Positions 7,313 to 16,087 of a stretch of DNA of 52,167 nucleotides are shown here, piece by piece. Position numbers and translations under genes: made by a program. Source of the stretch: Bacteroidales bacterium (GTDB taxonomy: Bacteria; Bacteroidota; Bacteroidia; Bacteroidales; GCA-2748055); NCBI GenBank assembly GCA_023138875.1, contig JAGLOO010000001.1:1-52167 (forward strand), given 5' to 3'. Each line of letters starts with the position of its first letter. Position 1 is the first letter of the stretch. Under the pieces are notes generated by a model. That model was given only the letters and a program-made list of their open reading frames with translations, was not told where the DNA came from and did not search any database.

Positions 7313-8770
7313 TCAATTCACCTTTTTCACATCTGACATTTTCCACGATTTATCATAATAGGCTTCGGTGGGGCCATATAATCGGAAGTACAAAAAGAAA
7401 CCTTCATCAACATTTGATTGCACCCAGTTGTTCTCATAACCTTTTGGTGCTTTCGGTGCAATATATATTTTGACCGACCCATCAGCTTCTACTTTAATAT
7501 CGCCTTTATTATTGATAACCGCATTGCCTTCTTTATTATCTATTAGTGCTCTGGTTTTATTATTGTAGACGGCGATGGACCAAAAATCTTTAGCAGGTGC
7601 ATTTGCAGGAATAGTAATTTCGTAGGTGTTTTCACCATCTAACCACTCTTCGTTTTCATCCACATAAACACCGAGGTATTTCGAACCGTCGTTCCTGATA
7701 GGCATCACCATTGCCTTTGATGTGGTTATGGCTTCGTAGGAAAATGATGCCATTTCTTTCGCTTCATAATAATCATCATGCATCAGGTCTAATTTTGTTT
7801 GATTGAGGATATATCTCCAGTTTCTATCCGGCCAATGCTTGCTCTTATACGATTTTTTAGAAAAAGTGTGTACCATAGCAATGGCATCGCCTTTAATGGC
7901 AGCTTGAGTAAGAATTTCTTTCTGCTCATTGTCAGGATTAAAACCGCCACTTTTAGTGATTCCCAAATCGCGTAATTGAGTTAGAATGATGCGGTTTATT
8001 CCTTCAACTGGTTCATTTTTTAACACATCGTAAACATCTATCCAGTACTGCAAACCAGTGGATTGTGCCCCCAGCCATTTTGGTGTTTCCGTGGCCGGAA
8101 TAAACTTTTGCCCTTCTTTTAATTCACCAACTTTATATACAAAATGCTGACGACGCAATTTATCAGTAGTCTCTTTATCTGCTCCAATAATTCGGGTACC
8201 TGCAAAAACAAGATTACAATTCGAGTTGATTACCCAGTCAGCGTCATGCCCTTCAGGTACTTCTTGTCCGGGACCTACTAAAAGGTATTTTCCTCCTTTG
8301 CCGGCATCAGGACCCAGCATGCCTAAATCGGCTTGTGGACGCTGATAAATATCCAGAATCAAACCACCAATACGACCTGACGGGATTTCAATGTAGTAAG
8401 GAGAAACTGATAAATCGACATATGTTACCGTATAGGGGGTAGATTGATTTGCTGTTAAAATGGGCAGTTTCTGAGCAATATTATCGAAGAAAACCCAATC
8501 TCCATGTTCACCATCTTCTAAAAAACCGAGGTGCCATTGCTGTATGCCTACAATGGGTAAAGCAAATTCATAGGCCGATATGGCCTTTATTTCCATATGC
8601 GCTTTACGCAGATTCTCAACGGATTTTTGGGTAAGGTAGCCGTTGGTTTCATACTCGGCTTCAGCTGATAAATAGGATTCCTTATGAGAATCTGATTTTT
8701 TTTGAATAGGATTGCATCCAATGAGCAGGATGGTTAAACTTAATATTAGACTAAAAAATGCAGTTTTCAT
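7313..8770 (-). CDS. DUF1254/DUF1214 lipoprotein
   Basis: A 485-residue lipoprotein (lipobox LLIGC at about residue 19). The N-terminal DUF1254 region includes AYEFALPIVGIQQWHLGF and TPYTVTYVDLSVSPYYIEIP. The C-terminal DUF1214 region includes FWSIAVYNNKTRALI, DGSVKIYIAPKAPKGYENNW and RLYGPTEAYYDKSWKMSDV. It is of full family length. It is the promoter-proximal gene of the three-gene DUF1254 group and overlaps none of its neighbours. Function is unknown; exported, probably periplasm- or membrane-anchored. Confidence 0.85.
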   Translation of the reverse strand: MKTAFFSLILSLTILLIGCNPIQKKSDSHKESYLSAEAEYETNGYLTQKSVENLRKAHMEIKAISAYEFALPIVGIQQWHLGFLEDGEHGDWVFFDNIAQKLPILTANQSTPYTVTYVDLSVSPYYIEIPSGRIGGLILDIYQRPQADLGMLGPDAGKGGKYLLVGPGQEVPEGHDADWVINSNCNLVFAGTRIIGADKETTDKLRRQHFVYKVGELKEGQKFIPATETPKWLGAQSTGLQYWIDVYDVLKNEPVEGINRIILTQLRDLGITKSGGFNPDNEQKEILTQAAIKGDAIAMVHTFSKKSYKSKHWPDRNWRYILNQTKLDLMHDDYYEAKEMASFSYEAITTSKAMVMPIRNDGSKYLGVYVDENEEWLDGENTYEITIPANAPAKDFWSIAVYNNKTRALIDNKEGNAVINNKGDIKVEADGSVKIYIAPKAPKGYENNWVQSNVDEGFFLYFRLYGPTEAYYDKSWKMSDVKKVN

Positions 8771-8952
8771 TTTACCAGATTATTAATATTTACTGAAATG
8801 GATCTTTCATTTACGCAAGATTACACAGACGATAATTCGCTTAAACTAAGGTATATAAAAAATTGTGAACCAGGTTTTTTTTTCTTGAGTTAATGCCATC
8901 TGTAGTCAGTATTTTCCAGAGGATCTATTTCCATTTTATTCTTAAATATTTT

Positions 8953-9120
8953 AACCTTTGGAGATCTGTAAAATATGATCATGTATACCTTCATCCTGCC
9001 AGCGACGGATTGGAGTTGTATCAAGGCTTAAATGAGTATTTCGTATATTACAATCATGAGTTGCATCACCTGGGTATTGGTCGAAGGATTCCGGCTGACC
9101 TATACAAACCGGCAGCCTAG
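8953..9120 (+). pseudogene. IS3-family transposase (OrfB) C-terminal remnant
   Basis: The plus-strand frame reads LWRSVKYDHVYLHPASDGLE, then YQGLNEYFVYYNHELHH and P-x-x-L-Y, the characteristic end of IS3-type integrase-like OrfB (LWRSVKYE-x-VYL ... YN-x-E-x-x-H). The usual H-Q-S-L is degraded and nothing upstream encodes the DDE core. The flanks (8771-8950 and 9121-9367) show no other gene; the downstream part is probably residual IS end sequence. Confidence 0.75.
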
Positions 9121-9367
9121 ATATGAACAGGAAATGGAATTATTAACAAAAGAAAAAAGTAGGCAAAAAAGAAAAGGTGTCAGAATAACTCTGTGAGTTT
9201 TTTCCGGTTATGTAACACAGATTTCCATCATCATAAGAATGATAATAATCAATTAAGAAAAGGCCGAAAGTGGTCCTATGAATGGGTAGTACTTCCCTAT
9301 TTTAATTATTTAAACTTGATTTCGAATTTTAAACCACCAAAAGTGCGTTTTAATGCTCTTATTGATG

Positions 9368-9390
9368 GATAAACGTGTTTTTTGTTTATC
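9368..9390. promoter_or_regulatory. Candidate HipB operator
   Basis: GATAAAC (9368-9374) and GTTTATC (9384-9390) form a perfect 7-bp inverted repeat with a 9-bp spacer. It overlaps the -7 box of the hip operon, as expected for autorepression by a dimeric HTH antitoxin. Spacing is comparable to the split palindromes bound by E. coli HipB. Confidence 0.6.
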
Positions 9391-9394
9391 TTTG
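9387..9394 (+). promoter_or_regulatory. -7 box of the hipBST operon
   Basis: TATCTTTG matches the Bacteroidota -7 consensus TAnnTTTG, 20 bp before the hipB ATG. A TTG at 9362-9364 is a possible -33 element, with a slightly long 22-bp spacer. Confidence 0.55.
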
Positions 9395-9413
9395 TAAGAA
9401 AAAGAGCCGTATA

Positions 9414-9626
9414 ATGCACCTTAAAGAATTAGTTGAAACACTGAAAAAGAGACGTGAATTATTAGGAGTTACGCAGGAGCATCTTGCCGAGCTGTCAGGC
9501 GTAGGACTGAGAACCCTTAAAGCGCTCGAAAGGGGTAAAAGTAACCCGACATTCAAAACACTAGTCAAACTGGCAGAAGTGCTGGGTATGGAACTGAAAC
9601 TGGAAGTTAAACAACCAAAATTATGA
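9414..9626 (+). CDS. hipB: HipB-like XRE-family antitoxin/repressor
   Basis: A 70-residue protein from the ATG at 9414; the frame is open upstream, but that would run through the promoter and operator. It is essentially one Cro/C1-type helix-turn-helix (RRELLGVTQEHLAELSGVGL then RTLKALERGKSNPTFKTLVK). It is followed at 9630 by the HipA N-subdomain protein and then the kinase, the hipB-hipS-hipT order. In E. coli HipBST, HipB mainly represses the operon while HipS neutralises the toxin. The inverted repeat over the promoter is its likely target. Confidence 0.85.
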   Translation: MHLKELVETLKKRRELLGVTQEHLAELSGVGLRTLKALERGKSNPTFKTLVKLAEVLGMELKLEVKQPKL

Positions 9627-9629
9627 TAA

Positions 9630-9965
9630 ATGCACATGGCAAGGGTATATCGCAATGGACAATTAGCCGGTAGATTGATACAGAATAGCCCTGGAAGCTA
9701 TGAATTTCAGTATGATGATGCCTGGTTTTCAAATGACTCGTTGCCTGCTATAAGTCTCACATTGCCAAAGACACAACAGGTGTACAAAGCAGATCATTTG
9801 TTTCCTTTTTTCTTCAATATGCTCTCTGAAGGTATGAACAAAAAACTGCAATGCCGCCAACTGAGAATAGACGAAAAGGATTATTTTGGGCTGTTATTGG
9901 CAACTGCTTCAAATGATACCATTGGAGCTATAACAATTGTACCTGTAAAAAATGAAAATGAATGA
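9630..9965 (+). CDS. hipS: HipS-like antitoxin (stand-alone HipA N-terminal subdomain)
   Basis: A 111-residue protein starting 3 bp after the hipB stop (ATG at 9630; a second ATG at 9636). It matches only the first subdomain of HipA kinases (ARVYRNGQLAGRL, FPFFFNMLSEGMNKKLQ, DYFGLLLATASNDTIGAI). In single-chain HipA this is fused to the kinase; here it is a separate gene whose stop overlaps the kinase start (ATGA at 9962-9965). In the characterised HipBST system the equivalent HipS is the antitoxin. Confidence 0.8.
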   Translation: MHMARVYRNGQLAGRLIQNSPGSYEFQYDDAWFSNDSLPAISLTLPKTQQVYKADHLFPFFFNMLSEGMNKKLQCRQLRIDEKDYFGLLLATASNDTIGAITIVPVKNENE

Positions 9966-10969
9966 GCATTCCTGAGATAAAATATTGTCCGGGAACGCTG
10001 GCTGAAGGCTTTGATACTTACAGCAAAACCTGCCTTAAAAGAGTTTTTAATAGTAAGACAGTTAGTTATGTACTTCCATACAATCCACCGCAACTCAGTG
10101 AAGAAGACGCTGAGAAATTCATTGAAAACCGAAAGCGCATTTCCTTTTCGGGTGTTCAGGAAAAGCTCTCTTTGATTCTGGACAAAAATAAGCTGCGATT
10201 AACTAAAGAGGGTGAACAGGGAAATTACATCCTTAAACCTATTCCAAAAGATCTTAAAATAGTAGATCAGGTACCAGCCAATGAGCATTTAACGATGCAA
10301 ATAGCCCGTCAGGTTTACGGAATCCATATAGCTGAAAACGCACTCATATTCTTCAAAAACGGAGAACACGCCTACATCACAAAAAGATTCGATGTAAATA
10401 ATGACGGTACCAAATGGGGAAAAGAAGATTTTGCATCCCTTGCTGGAAAAACAGCAGAAAATGCAGGAACGAATTTTAAATATGAATACAATTATGAGGA
10501 GCTCGCAGAATTGGTCAGAAAATTCGTTCCTGCTCATGTTATTGAACTGGAAAAACTTTTCTCACTAATTGTGTTTAATTACCTTTTTTCCAACGGAGAT
10601 GCACATCTGAAAAATTTCTCTATACTGGAGACCTCTAATGGTGATTATATTTTAAGCCCTGCTTATGATATGGTTAATACACGAATACATGTTGATGATA
10701 CTGATTTTGCATTGGATGGCGGATTGTTTAAAGACAATTTCGAATCGAAAGAAATGAAAAGGAATGGACATGTAGGTTTGGAAGATTTCCATGAGTTTGC
10801 AAGTAGATTGAAGATAAAACAAAATAGGAGAGATAAGTTGCTCGATCCATTTCTGGTGAAACAACAAATGGTTGAAAATTTAATTCAACGATCATTTTTG
10901 AATGACAAAACGAAAAGAGCATATCTATTACATTATCAAACCAAAAGAAACCAGTTGACTGCACAGTAA
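9962..10969 (+). CDS. hipT: HipT-like serine/threonine kinase toxin
   Basis: A 335-residue HipA-family kinase lacking the N-terminal subdomain. The Gly-rich loop is preceded by an S-x-S pair (Ser61, Ser63 in RISFSGVQEK), the position where HipT is autophosphorylated (SIS in the E. coli protein). An ATP-site lysine is likely in YILKP (Lys92). The catalytic loop NGDAHLKN has Asp213, and SPAYD (Asp236) is the metal-binding aspartate. All catalytic residues are present, so the toxin is probably active. E. coli HipT phosphorylates tryptophanyl-tRNA synthetase; the target here is unknown. It is translationally coupled to hipS by a 4-bp overlap. Confidence 0.85.
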   Translation: MSIPEIKYCPGTLAEGFDTYSKTCLKRVFNSKTVSYVLPYNPPQLSEEDAEKFIENRKRISFSGVQEKLSLILDKNKLRLTKEGEQGNYILKPIPKDLKIVDQVPANEHLTMQIARQVYGIHIAENALIFFKNGEHAYITKRFDVNNDGTKWGKEDFASLAGKTAENAGTNFKYEYNYEELAELVRKFVPAHVIELEKLFSLIVFNYLFSNGDAHLKNFSILETSNGDYILSPAYDMVNTRIHVDDTDFALDGGLFKDNFESKEMKRNGHVGLEDFHEFASRLKIKQNRRDKLLDPFLVKQQMVENLIQRSFLNDKTKRAYLLHYQTKRNQLTAQ

Positions 10970-11088
10970 TGATCTACAAGGATTCAGAAATCAGAAGTAC
11001 TAAATCATACAGAAAACGCTTTTCAAAACTCCTGATGATTGTTTTTTTCAGCCCCTTGCTGATAAAAGCAACGCATAGCCAACTTTAA
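10969..11088 (+). CDS. Short ORF, possible truncated exported peptide
   Basis: An ATG overlapping the hipT stop (TAATG) opens 39 codons. The product has a basic N-terminal half (YRKRFSK) followed by a hydrophobic stretch (LLMIVFFSPLLI) resembling a signal peptide, then stops. It may be a small hip-operon peptide, or more likely a signal-sequence stub left by deletion ahead of the TonB receptor gene. Confidence 0.25.
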   Translation: MIYKDSEIRSTKSYRKRFSKLLMIVFFSPLLIKATHSQL

Positions 11089-11102
11089 AATTTCAAACTT
11101 AT

Positions 11103-13328
11103 ATGAAAGTAAAATTTTCATGGTTCGTCATTGTGCTATTTGCAATGATATGCCAAATCGGGTTTACTCAAAATAGTATAAAAGGAAGAGTAACCGATAA
11201 AACAAAGAATGAGGCTTTGTCTTTTGTCAATGTTTATCTTCCTGAACAAAATAAAGGCACAATAACCGAAAAAAATGGTGAATTCGTATTGACCAATTTG
11301 CCCAAAGGAGAACTGAAAATCCAGTTTTCGTATGTGGGATATAAAACCATAATCAGAACCATTTTTACCGCGAATATGGAAACCATATTAAATATTGAAA
11401 TGGAAACAGCCATATTACAAGCAGAGGAGGTTGTGGTTTCGGGTGGGACGCATTCAACGCAACACGAAAATGCCATTAAAATCGATTTGATTAAAAGCAA
11501 AGATATTGCTTCTATTGGCACACCTACTTTTATCGAAGCAGTTGCCAATGTACCCGGAGTGGATATGATTGCTAAAGGAACAGGTGTAGCTAAACCAGTT
11601 ATCCGAGGTTTATCCATGACCAACATATTGATGCTCAACAATGGAGTGAAAATGGAAAACTTTCAATTTTCGGAAAACCATCCCTTTATTGTTGATGAAT
11701 TTGGCATTGACCGCATTGAAATAATAAAAGGTCCGGCTTCTTTGCTTTATGGTTCTGATGCCGTTGGTGGCGTTATCAATGTGATCAAGGAAAAACCGGC
11801 ACCAATAGGAAATATTCTCGGTGATTACAATATGCAATACCACTCAAACACACAAGGAGTAGTAAGTAATCTTGGTATAAAAGGAAGTTCCGAGAATTAT
11901 TTTTGGGGCTTACGTGGCGGTGCAAAAAGCCATACTGATTATAAAGATGGAAATGGTGATTATGTCCCCAATACACGTTTCAATGAATACAGTTTTAAGG
12001 CCAATGTGGGTATAAACAAATCCTTTGGACTGTTCCGGTTATATTATGATTACAATCAACCTAAACTTGGGATGTGTGTAGGTGATGCTGTTCCGTTAAC
12101 AACCGAAAATGGAAGGAAAAACAAACTTTGGTATCAGGATTTAACCAATCATATCATTTCTACCAGAAATACCCTATTTCTTGGAAAATATAAAATTGAT
12201 TTGAATGCTGCTTATCAAATGAACAACAGGCGATTGCAGACCGATGTGAATAAGCCGTCTTTTGAGATGGTTGATATGGACTTGAACACATTTTCCTATG
12301 AAGTAAAGATTTTTCTGCCATCGACAGCAAATTCGGAATACATCCTAGGATTGCAGGGAGCTAATAAAACCAACAGAAACAATGAAGCCCCAAATCATGT
12401 ATTGCCCGATGCCGATGTGAATGATTTCTCTGTTTTTGGATTAGTTCAACATACTTTTTTTAAAAAGCTGAAAGCTCAAGCCGGTATAAGATATGATTAC
12501 CGTTCCATATCAACAGAGGCAGAAACAAACAAAGAGGCAGTTAATACTGATTATGGAAATGTAAGCGCTTCCCTTGGTACAATCTATGAAGTAAACAAAA
12601 ATATCTTGTTGCGCACAAATTTTGCTTCTGCTTACAGAACCCCTAACATTGCTGAATTAACGCAAAACGGTATGCATGGTGCAAGATACGAGCAGGGAAA
12701 CCCCGAATTGAAAACACAACGTAGTTACGAAGTCGATTTAAGTACTCATTTTCATTCAAAATATGTGATGGTTGATATTTCGGGTTTTTATCATAGCATT
12801 AACGACTATATTTTTATTGTCCTAACCGACGATACAATTGCGAGTGGCGATATGATTTACCGGTACTCGCAAACCAATTCTGAAATTTATGGTAGTGAAC
12901 TTGCTATTGATGTTTTGCTGTTTGACTGGTTAAATTTTAAAACAAGCTATGCTTATCTGATTGGCAAACAAGATGATGGAAGCAATCTGCCATTTATTCC
13001 TCAAAATAAACTGCGGTTTGAACTCAAATTTCAAAATCAAAAATTGGCTTTCTTGAAAAATACATTTTTCAAAGCTGGAGGACTTTTTGCTGCAAAGCAA
13101 AACAATCCTGCAATGTTTGAAACGAAAACCGAAAGTTATTTTTTGTTAGAAGCAGGTATAGGGACAGATATAAAATGGGCAAATCAGATAGTATCTTTGT
13201 CTGTTCAGGTAAATAACTTGCTGAAGGAAACTTATATAGACCATTTATCAACATTGAAGGAAATGAACTATTATAATATTGGCAGGAATATTAGTGTAAA
13301 TCTGAAAATCCCGTTTGGAATTAAATAA
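11103..13328 (+). CDS. TonB-dependent outer-membrane receptor
   Basis: A 741-residue protein. A signal peptide (to about residue 22) is followed by a carboxypeptidase-regulatory-like beta-sandwich domain (IKGRVTDKTKNEALSFVNVY, about 25-105). Then come a plug domain (TPTFIEAVANVPGVDM, RGLSMTNILMLNNGVKME, ERIEIIKGPAS-like IDRIEIIKGPASLLYGSDAV) and a long beta-barrel ending in a typical aromatic/charged strand (ISVNLKIPFGIK). It is too short for SusC and has no SusD partner, so it is a stand-alone siderophore-, metal- or vitamin-type receptor. It needs TonB-ExbBD, which is not encoded here. Substrate is unknown. Confidence 0.9.
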   Translation: MKVKFSWFVIVLFAMICQIGFTQNSIKGRVTDKTKNEALSFVNVYLPEQNKGTITEKNGEFVLTNLPKGELKIQFSYVGYKTIIRTIFTANMETILNIEMETAILQAEEVVVSGGTHSTQHENAIKIDLIKSKDIASIGTPTFIEAVANVPGVDMIAKGTGVAKPVIRGLSMTNILMLNNGVKMENFQFSENHPFIVDEFGIDRIEIIKGPASLLYGSDAVGGVINVIKEKPAPIGNILGDYNMQYHSNTQGVVSNLGIKGSSENYFWGLRGGAKSHTDYKDGNGDYVPNTRFNEYSFKANVGINKSFGLFRLYYDYNQPKLGMCVGDAVPLTTENGRKNKLWYQDLTNHIISTRNTLFLGKYKIDLNAAYQMNNRRLQTDVNKPSFEMVDMDLNTFSYEVKIFLPSTANSEYILGLQGANKTNRNNEAPNHVLPDADVNDFSVFGLVQHTFFKKLKAQAGIRYDYRSISTEAETNKEAVNTDYGNVSASLGTIYEVNKNILLRTNFASAYRTPNIAELTQNGMHGARYEQGNPELKTQRSYEVDLSTHFHSKYVMVDISGFYHSINDYIFIVLTDDTIASGDMIYRYSQTNSEIYGSELAIDVLLFDWLNFKTSYAYLIGKQDDGSNLPFIPQNKLRFELKFQNQKLAFLKNTFFKAGGLFAAKQNNPAMFETKTESYFLLEAGIGTDIKWANQIVSLSVQVNNLLKETYIDHLSTLKEMNYYNIGRNISVNLKIPFGIK

Positions 13329-13349
13329 AATTCAGCAATTAACAAGTAG

Positions 13350-13865
13350 ATAATCCAATTGCGCTTGGTTTTCAATATTTCTATCACGGAGGATGCTCAA
13401 TTTGAAGCAACAATGGATAGCCCTGATCAGGGGGCTATGGGGGGGTTCCTCTTGGAGAAGTTAATCTGACAGGTGATTCTATTAGAATTGACGCGCCATT
13501 GATTATGGGATATTGCATTCATTATTTTGTTTGACGGTCCGGGAGTTGACGGGAAAACCATCCTCCTGGATCAAAGTGAATATATTAACAGGTTGAGTGG
13601 CGTGCAGGAATCTGTTCTGGAATTTACCAGTGCTTATTATTCCGAAAAGGGGATTGGTGATTATAATGAAAAGGATATTGAGCAGAGTAAGAAAAACTTA
13701 TTGGCATCCATACCAGAATCTTCTTATGAATGGATGCGCTTCTTTATAATGTTTGATCCATATTGTGAAACCGGTCTGCCGGGAGAATATGGTTCGATTG
13801 AAGAGACCTTCGATCAAAAAACTCTTGGTATAATGTCGAACTGGATTCTGCAATTATATGAATAA
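13350..13865 (+). pseudogene. Alpha/beta hydrolase with N-terminal lipocalin-like domain, frameshifted and deleted
   Basis: The first part (13350-13445) reads QLRLVFNISITEDAQFEATM then DSPDQGAMG, the signature of the N-terminal domain of a family of Bacteroidota alpha/beta hydrolases (ATMDSPDQGA-x-GIP). The frame then breaks at a run of seven G (13439-13445) and continues as VPLGEVNLTGDSIRIDAPL to a stop near 13530. From 13527 another frame gives FDGPGVDGKTILLDQSEYIN, a later part of the same family, through the family-like end (IEETFDQKTLGIMSNWI) at 13865. The nucleophile region is missing, so this is a relic with a frameshift and at least one large deletion. Confidence 0.75.
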
Positions 13866-15216
13866 ACAAGCAACTATAAATAAATTGAGTAAAATGAAAG
13901 CTTTACCGGCATTACATTATTATTCGAAAAAAGAAAGATCAGAGACTTCTTTCAGAAAAAGCAAAGTTTTGCAGTTGGGTTTGTTATGCTTATTTTTTTT
14001 AACCCTTCAAGGAGGGATTATGAAGGCCCAGGAAGAATGTGAATGGCATTGTTTCCACGGCTCTAACCGGACCAATAAATCAGCAGAAACTGGATTGTTA
14101 AAAAAATGGCCGGAAGCAGGTCCGGAATTACTCTGGACGATTTCCGGATTGGGAGAGGGATACAGCTCTGTGTCAGTTGCCAAAGGGTATCTTTTTACAG
14201 CCGGGATGATGGAACAACAAACCTGTGTTTTTGCTTTTGACCTGACAGGGAATCTGGTTTGGAGAAAGCCCAATGGACAGTTTTGGGAAACAAACATGTT
14301 CCACGCGAGGTCATATACCGGTTCCAGAAGTACTCCGACCTACGACGATGGGATCGTATACCATCTGGGTGAATTGGGCAGGTTAACAGCATTTGATTAC
14401 AAAACAGGAGAGGAGGTATGGAGTATTGAATTACGTGAGCAATTCGATGCAGATATTCCCGAATATGGTTATTCTGAATCTGTTATTGTCGATGGAGACA
14501 GATTGTACTGCAGCCCTGCAGGGAAAAAAGGATACATAGTTTGCCTGGATAAAAAAAATGGTAATCTGATATGGGCAAATGCGGAAATACCAGGGACTGT
14601 TGGATTCGGTTCTCTTGTTATTTTTGAATATGGTGGTTATCGCCAGCTATCAGGACTGAGTTCAAATTGTATTTACGGGGTGGACTCAAAATCAGGTAAA
14701 TTGCTCTGGCATGTGGAGTATGAGAATAGCCGGTCAAATAATGTGGCGGATATCATTTTTCATAACGGGAATGTCTTTGCGTCAAGCGGCTACGGCAAGG
14801 GAAGTATCCTGATAAGACTTAAAGCTTCAGGAAAAGAGATTACTACTGAAACAGTCTGGAATACTGACCTGATGGACAATCATCATGGTGGTATTATCCT
14901 GCATCACGGATATCTTTACGGGGCAGGCCACAACGCCAGGGGATGGTTCTGCCTGGATTTTGAGACAGGCAGACAGATGTGGAAGGCGAATGGAAAGGGA
15001 TCACTAACATATGCAGATTCTATGCTATATTGCCTGGATGAAAGAGGAATCATGACACTGGTCAGAGCTACGCCTGAAAGCTTTAATGCAACAAGTGCAT
15101 TTGAAATACCGAGTGGGGGAAAAGGGATGTACTGGGCACATCCGGTGGTATGCGGTGGGCGGCTCTATATCCGTCATACGGATAAATTGTATGCCTATGA
15201 CGTTGGTGATAAATAG
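13858..15216 (+). CDS. Secreted PQQ-type beta-propeller (quinoprotein-like) protein
   Basis: A 452-residue protein. The ATG at 13858 overlaps the end of the hydrolase relic; Met13 (13894) is an equally possible start. A hydrophobic export signal ends at about residue 57 (MKAQEE). The mature part begins with W-x-x-F-H-G-S-N-R-T and ETGLLKKWPEAGPELLW, followed by GLGEGYSSVSVAKGYLFTAG and repeated blades of the form VYAFD-x-x-TG-x-x-xW (TGEEVWSIEL, NGNLIWANAE, SGKLLWHVEY, TGRQMWKANG). Such BamB/PQQ-like propellers are common in Bacteroidota and Planctomycetes as exported scaffolds or dehydrogenase relatives; no cofactor site can be assigned. Confidence 0.8.
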   Translation: MNKQATINKLSKMKALPALHYYSKKERSETSFRKSKVLQLGLLCLFFLTLQGGIMKAQEECEWHCFHGSNRTNKSAETGLLKKWPEAGPELLWTISGLGEGYSSVSVAKGYLFTAGMMEQQTCVFAFDLTGNLVWRKPNGQFWETNMFHARSYTGSRSTPTYDDGIVYHLGELGRLTAFDYKTGEEVWSIELREQFDADIPEYGYSESVIVDGDRLYCSPAGKKGYIVCLDKKNGNLIWANAEIPGTVGFGSLVIFEYGGYRQLSGLSSNCIYGVDSKSGKLLWHVEYENSRSNNVADIIFHNGNVFASSGYGKGSILIRLKASGKEITTETVWNTDLMDNHHGGIILHHGYLYGAGHNARGWFCLDFETGRQMWKANGKGSLTYADSMLYCLDERGIMTLVRATPESFNATSAFEIPSGGKGMYWAHPVVCGGRLYIRHTDKLYAYDVGDK

Positions 15217-15253
15217 TGAATTGCCAGATTATATATTCTCAATAGTAAAGTGG

Positions 15254-16087
15254 TTAAATCAACTTAATCCCTTCAGGCTGTATCGTTATTTTGCGTTGTT
15301 TGTATAAAGCTCCTATCGACTTTTTAAATGCCTTTTTACTAATACCAAACTGCGCATAAATTTCATCGGGAGTGCTGCTATCAGTGATTGCTAAAAACCC
15401 CTCGTTCTCTAATAATGTGTTGTAAATCAACTCACTGTTAGCATCATTAAAGTTCTTATATCCAATAGGTTGAATCGAAATATCAATTTTATTGTCTTCA
15501 CGGATTTTTTTCACATAACCATTCAGCTTGTCCCCAATATTGAGCTCTTTAAATATCTCGTTCTCAAATATTAATCCTTTGTGTACACTGTTTACTATTG
15601 CCGAATATCCGAGATCTGTTTTATGCAATACCAGCAGCTCAACTTCTTCACCTTCCTTTAAGGATACTACATCATTTTGCAGAAATTTTTCAATCTTATT
15701 ACTGGCATAAAGCCGGTCTGTTTTTTTATCAAGATCCAGGTATACGATATACCACCTTCCCTCTTCCATTTTTTGCCGCTGTTCTCTAAAGGGAACCATA
15801 AGGTCTTTTTCCAGTCCCCAATCCATAAAAGCTCCGACATCGGATACAGCTGTTACCTGCAATAATGCAAATTCATTGATTAATATCTTAGGGATCAAGT
15901 TTGTAGCCACCTTTCTTTCTGCAAAATCGCGGTAAACAAATACCTCAATTTTATCCTCAATCTTCATGTTTTCGGAGCAATATTTATTAGGAAGCAGCAC
16001 ATCTTCACCGGATTCATCTCCAAGATACAGGCCAACACTTGCCTGCCTTAAAATCCTCAATTCATTATATCTTCCTATCTCTATCAT
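15254..16087 (-). CDS. cvfB: S1-like RNA-binding protein, CvfB/YitL family
   Basis: A 277-residue protein of family length. It has tandem S1/OB-type domains (NELRILRQASVGLYLGDESG; LLQVTAVSDVGAFMDWGLEK; YSAIVNSVHKGLIFENEIF, GYVKKIREDNKIDISIQ) and a C-terminal winged-helix segment (TPDEIYAQFGISKKAFKKSI). CvfB proteins bind RNA and influence virulence or translation in Firmicutes; the role in Bacteroidota is little known. Its ATG overlaps the stop of the upstream DEAD-box helicase gene by 4 bp, so the two RNA-acting proteins are translationally coupled. Confidence 0.88.
   Translation of the reverse strand: MIEIGRYNELRILRQASVGLYLGDESGEDVLLPNKYCSENMKIEDKIEVFVYRDFAERKVATNLIPKILINEFALLQVTAVSDVGAFMDWGLEKDLMVPFREQRQKMEEGRWYIVYLDLDKKTDRLYASNKIEKFLQNDVVSLKEGEEVELLVLHKTDLGYSAIVNSVHKGLIFENEIFKELNIGDKLNGYVKKIREDNKIDISIQPIGYKNFNDANSELIYNTLLENEGFLAITDSSTPDEIYAQFGISKKAFKKSIGALYKQRKITIQPEGIKLI

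Noticed and set aside
8893-8952. Start of a 75-codon plus-strand gene before the IS3 fragment
   Set aside because: The first 20 codons show no resemblance to IS3 OrfB and the frame merely opens by chance; only 8953-9120 is a credible transposase remnant.
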